From positions 63,276,937 through 63,340,936 of the forward strand of contig NC_071334.1 in the NCBI RefSeq assembly GCF_027744825.2: a DNA stretch of 64,000 bases, given 5' to 3'. Numbering within the stretch: position 1 is the first letter of the stretch; every line of letters begins with the position of its first letter. The position numbers and the translations under genes are program-made. Under the pieces are notes generated by a model that saw nothing but the letters and a program-made list of their open reading frames with translations, was not told the origin of the DNA and did not search any database. Source of the DNA: Synchiropus splendidus. Its lineage: Eukaryota > Chordata > Actinopteri > Syngnathiformes > Callionymidae. This document shows, one piece after another, positions 59,938 through 64,000 of the stretch.

Positions 59938-60000
59938 CATGGCACGATGGAGAAGTGGTTAGCAATGGAGTGGGAAGCAGGCTCAAGCCCACGATCAATA
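59938..60000 (+). mobile_element. 5' head of the teleost SINE-like retroposon
   Basis: The phrases atggcacgatggagaagtgg, ttagca and ggctcaagccc resemble the tRNA-like head seen at 5815 (gcgacacagtgg). The tail part is absent, so only a short fragment remains. Confidence 0.5.
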
Positions 60001-60980
60001 AAGTGGATTAGTCCTACCATCATCAGTAATAGAACTTAGCAGAAAGCCATGCTCCATCATGCTTGCACTTCATACAACAGTCATTCTCCCTCACTGGTTC
60101 AATTGTTCTTGGGAGTCCCTCAACAGACGAGGCACTGCTTCCTATGGGTTTGCAACGACAGCCCTACTTCTGTCACCATTTGTCGACGAAGGAATTTGGT
60201 TGATAATTTGGATCTCTGAGGCAGTGACCCATGTCCTGGTCCCTGTCCTAGTTTTCATTTCACCCTGCAACGCCTGAAACCTAGACAAGCACCCAAGAGA
60301 GCAGTGACCTTCGATAGCTTTGGTAATACGGCTGATATCAGTGAGCCCAATGGGACACTAGATGGCAGTCACGTTCAAGTTTTTTGCTCGCTCAGCACAC
60401 GCCAGCCAGTAGAGGAGCTCTTAATGCACAAAAGCACAGAAGAATCTTGACGTGACTCACTTGGTAATGCAGGACACTGCCAAAATGTAATCTGTTCCTT
60501 GACCCATCATCAACTGGACAGATAAATAAACACTGTCACATGACCACCTTCACTGATGCAATCAGTAAACATCCTAAAGACACCAAAGACGACCTGGTGA
60601 CACTTGACACCTGGTAACATCGGTAGAAGTGTCCAAAAACACAACATTTGGATCCTTCAGTTCAGCCGTCTTCTCCCTCATTTTACCTCTTGTTGGCGTA
60701 ATGTCTGAGCTGTGATTGTCTTGAACTTGTCTCTGACTTGAGCGTTTGATGCTTCAAAACACTCATCCCTCCCATGCAGTAATGTATCAGTTTGTCGCAC
60801 ACAATTGTGGATATACATAGATTTTACAGTTACTTTTCACGCATTGATCACGTTTTGAACGATCCTCAACAGTAGCTGGACACTTTTGCACAAAATCAGA
60901 GCAATATTTTTTTCATTCAGTTGAGTGGTGTATGCAACAGATTTCATCTATGTTATGTTCTGTCAGTTTTATTTTGAGGT
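60001..60980. other. Intergenic sequence, nothing recognised
   Basis: I see no gene, repeat family or regulatory signal that I can support. Confidence 0.45.
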
Positions 60981-60984
60981 GAAA

Positions 60985-61210
60985 TTGTGTGTGTGCGTGT
61001 GTGTGTCCACTAGTATAGCTGTACCTGAAGGAACCAATTGTTGGAAACATACCGGCAAATGTCCCCACGAGGTTAAGCCTCAAGTTGAGGATTAAAACTG
61101 GTCCTGGTTAAGGTTAGCCATGTGTTTTGGATGGCTAGGTTTCAGGGGACAGGCTGGGGAAAGGGTGAGAGTCACTGAAATGTCCCCACAAAACATCAAA
61201 ACATAATGTG
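60985..61210 (-). repeat. Dispersed fish repeat, inverted relative to 6450-6690
   Basis: Read on the minus strand it shows ttgtggggacattt, gctaaccttaaccaggacc and gttttaatcctcaacttgag followed by gcttaacct, parallel to the copy in the ZP intron. It has (TG)n sequence at both ends. Confidence 0.65.
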
Positions 61211-62394
61211 TGTGTGCCACAGAGACCACAGTGCAGTGAGGAAGCGAATGCCACTGTGTACTGAATCGACTTGGAGTTGTGTCAAAGGCACTCACCAACT
61301 GGATAGTTTGACTGAGTGTGTTCTGTTTCTGCGCCACATGAAGAGACCTGTGACTGCGCTGCAGTCGTGCGGCCGACCTGTCACGCCCTCCAGTGCTGAC
61401 ATCTAACTTTGCGAGAAATCTTTCCATGACGCTCTTATTTAATTCAATATCCAAACGACTGAAAAAACACTTTTTTGCAAATGTTTTCCATTAGCATTTT
61501 TAGATTTTACACAAGTGTAACCCCTGGGCACAATCCCACTCCTGACACCATGTATAGAAACTTACATTTCCTGATGCTCATCAATTCATTTTGGCTCATG
61601 GCAACTGCTATCCTAAAAAGAGCAATGTTTTATTCTCTCAGTCCACAGCAAGACAAAACACAGATTGTGTGAGGACTTCACGACAAGTGTTCATCATCTA
61701 ACAGGGCTTTATTGACAGCAGGTATTTTCCAAAAGTGACAAGTCGCTCAGGAGCCAGGCGATACGGCAATGTCTGGTCTGCTGAGATAAAGCAGAGCAGA
61801 AAGGAAACTCACTGCTGTTAGTGATCCTGAGGGAAGGCAGCTGACAGGCCGTGGGCGTGACACAGAGTCAAAGTGTCCACGTAGGAGCCCGAGCGACCCT
61901 CGCTGCCCACCGCATCCCCACCTCAGGAGAGCTGCTGACGTCTGACACGCCTGACATTTCTCCACCACAGAGCCCAGACAGGCATCAGCCGCTGCCGCTG
62001 TGACGGGTTGATGGGCTCGCAGTATTAGTGAGCAGAAAGGTCAAACGCATACTGTACTACTCTAGTCACAGAGAGAAGCGTGTGAGTCATTTAGCAGATC
62101 TGCCAGTCATCAACACGTGGGCAACAAAAGATGTTCGCACGTGGCCTTTGAATCTTCAAAGACGGATGATATCATTTGCCTTTGTTCTACTTTGTGGTCA
62201 CACACTTCTCTGCGCTCCCCTGTCGACAGGGCTCGGCTGCATCATTGCTGCCTCCTGGCTGGAGGGCACCCCGGTCATGACAGCCCTCTCTTTGTTAGTA
62301 GCCCTGCATCTCTCCTGGTGTAACACACCCAGCAGACACTGCTGGGCACTGGTGACCCAGAGCTTCCTATCCTAACCTCTGCATGTTTCTAGAC
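61211..62394. other. Intergenic sequence, nothing recognised
   Basis: No coding exon, RNA gene or clear repeat can be supported. A few open frames of 60-120 codons have no recognisable content. Confidence 0.45.
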
Positions 62395-63192
62395 CAGCAG
62401 TTTTCAGAAGGTATGCCGCGCCACTCTAGTCTGCGGTGAGAGAGTGTCAGGTGTGCTGTGGGAAGTGATCCAGTTTCACCTCATTTGTCTGGAGACAGAG
62501 GTGGGTGATATGATATGACGTCAACATGAGGAGATCACATGGATTTCTTATAGATCTATGCTGACTCGTCCACCACTAGCAGCGCACTGTGTCGCGAGCA
62601 ATGCTCCTCTTCCCACACACTCACAGTGAAGTAGCCAGTCAAATGCGCAACTTTGGGTTGTTTTCAAACCTGATGCTCCTCTAACTTGACCACACTCCTT
62701 CTCCACAGAATGATGGAGAGATCCCTGTCGGTCCCGTGACGCCAAAGACTGCCTGCACCGCAGAGCTAACTGAGCTAACAGAGCTAACAGCTGACATGAC
62801 GTCTCCCTTCAAAACTTTATTGAAACTGGTAGTTTGCTTTGTGGTTTAAGAGTTGGGTAAAAACTAAATTCAGAACCAAACAAATTTGCTCTAAAATGTG
62901 AAGATGGAAAGGATCATTGTAGTCAGGAATCAAGCGGAAGCAAATGTTAAAGATCTGTCTGTTAATTCCCCAAACTAGAATCAAATCATGCAAAAGAGAT
63001 TGTGATAAAATCGAAAAAGTCATTTAAAATAAATAAATTCTGATATGTTTTTACCTATTTTGCCCAGACATTGTTTAAACAGATACATTTTCTGCAATTT
63101 GTTCCTGCAAACAGCCAAAAGAGCCAGTACAATTGAGATTTATTCAATGAGCAGATTGCGCCGTGGCTTAAAAACAAAGTTGAGAAACACTG
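62395..63192. mobile_element. CAGTG-ended hAT-like element, intergenic copy
   Basis: This 798-bp copy shares many phrases with 31026-31918, such as gaggtgggtgatatgat, gaggagatcacatgga, gtgacgccaaagactg, acgtctcccttcaaaacttt and tttaaaataaataaat. It ends with gttgagaaacactg, the reverse complement of a cagtgtttctcaac end. The flanks ttctagac (62387-62394) and tactaaac (63193-63200) match at 6 of 8 positions, fitting a decayed 8-bp target duplication. Confidence 0.75.
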
Positions 63193-63479
63193 TACTAAAC
63201 TGTCGGAGAAAACCTGCACATGAAATCCGCACATCCTGCTTCAACCAGCAATAATATTTAAATCAGTAGATAGAGAGGATTAGCAGTTCAATGACAGTGG
63301 TGACAGCATGAGAGAGGAAGGGGAGTGTGTCCCTGCAAAGATCAAGACTGGTGGATGTGATAGAACAATGAGAGCTGCAGGGCACCACTCAAGTTTTCGG
63401 GAGCCTTTGAAGCAGCACCACATTTTACATGATTATTGCTGTTCAGTTTTTGATCTTGAGCCAGAAGGCACCCAAAACA

Positions 63480-63580
63480 ACAACAGCCTGGATTACACCC
63501 CCCTCACCACACACACACACATGCACACAGTCACACAGTTACACGCCTACCTCACAAGAATAAGTCCCAGACTCAGTCAT

Positions 63581-63630
<50 letters not shown>

Positions 63631-63692
63631 CACACACCCACTTAACTGGAATAAGTCCCTGACTCAATTATATCCAGCATGCGTTCACGCAC

Positions 63693-63725
<33 letters not shown>
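63480..63725. repeat. Cluster of (CA)n microsatellites
   Basis: Runs at about 63510-63525, 63583-63628 and 63695-63725 are separated by partly similar spacers (cctacctcacaagaataagtc; cccacttaactggaataagtc; each with ctgactca- or gactcagt-like words). The cluster looks like a minisatellite whose unit contains a CA run. Confidence 0.85.
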
Positions 63726-63726
<1 letters not shown>

Positions 63727-64000
63727 CCCTGCAGCAGAGGCAGCGGCGCCGTGTTGATGTTTAATCACCAGTGGATTCATCTACTTTGTTGGAATTAGTG
63801 AACTAATGTTTATGTACTAATGTAAACACACTCCAACAAAATAAAGGCGAGGGGCACACGCCGGAAAAGGACACGTGTAACAACAACAGTGAATTAAAAG
63901 TGCTTCCATTTCTTCATCCAACATGTCCCTGTGTTCTCGACACAGTGCAATGAAACTGCTTGGTGTCTGTGAGGGATGAATAATAAGTCACTATAAGATA
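63726..64000. other. Right edge of the window
   Basis: No feature is recognised. An AATAAA-like word (caaaataaagg near 63840) is present, but there is no gene to assign it to. Confidence 0.4.

Noticed and set aside
59533..59940. His-Thr-rich open frames near 59.7 kb and 63.6 kb
   Set aside because: They are translations of (CA)n / (TG)n repeats and their flanks.
63480..63725. CRISPR-like array of repeats and spacers
   Set aside because: The repeated units are CA microsatellites in a vertebrate genome. Spacers are similar rather than unique, and there are no cas genes.

Overview
This window is from the nuclear genome of a teleost fish. It holds five spliced, vertebrate-type genes with GT/AG introns, teleost-style dispersed repeats (hAT-like DNA elements, RTE-like and L2-like LINE fragments, a widespread retroposon tail) and many CA and TA microsatellites. 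The genes are compact: a 23-exon stat1 fits in 11 kb and an 18-exon gls in 10 kb. That suits a small to mid-sized percomorph genome, but I cannot name the species.

Layout, left to right. (1) Positions 1-3189 are repeat-rich. Bases 1-769 recur as 2421-3189, and between them lies a broken copy of part of the ZP gene further right. (2) 5432-10453, plus strand: a 17-exon secreted VWD-C8-EGF-ZP protein of 806 residues. (3) 14863-18165, plus strand: a 3-exon myostatin-type gene (mstn2) of 359 residues. (4) 21639-32817, plus strand: stat1, 23 coding exons, 749 residues. (5) 34315-44641, minus strand: kidney-type glutaminase gls, 18 exons, 611 residues, tail to tail with stat1. (6) 49585-53248, minus strand: the EGR corepressor nab1, 7 coding exons, 510 residues, with a likely untranslated first exon near 55.2 kb. 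(7) 55.5-64 kb: no gene recognised, only repeats and microsatellites.

I joined the exons by hand. In all five genes every junction keeps frame and every total closes on one stop codon, which is strong internal support for the models.

The order mstn / stat1 / gls / nab1 mirrors the human 2q32 block that holds MSTN, NAB1, GLS and STAT1. The relative orientations of NAB1, GLS and STAT1 are also kept. The myostatin-like gene differs from typical myostatin in several mature-domain residues, so I read this as the mstn2 (zebrafish mstna-type) copy of the block duplicated in the teleost genome duplication.

The genes do not form one pathway. Their products are a secreted muscle-growth inhibitor, an interferon-signalling transcription factor, a mitochondrial glutaminase, a nuclear corepressor and an extracellular-matrix-type ZP protein. 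I see no undescribed multi-gene system. The points most worth a second look are the recent duplication at the left edge, the ZP gene with no visible membrane anchor, hAT-like insertions with recognisable target-site duplications inside stat1, an ISRE-like site upstream of stat1, and several long perfect inverted repeats.
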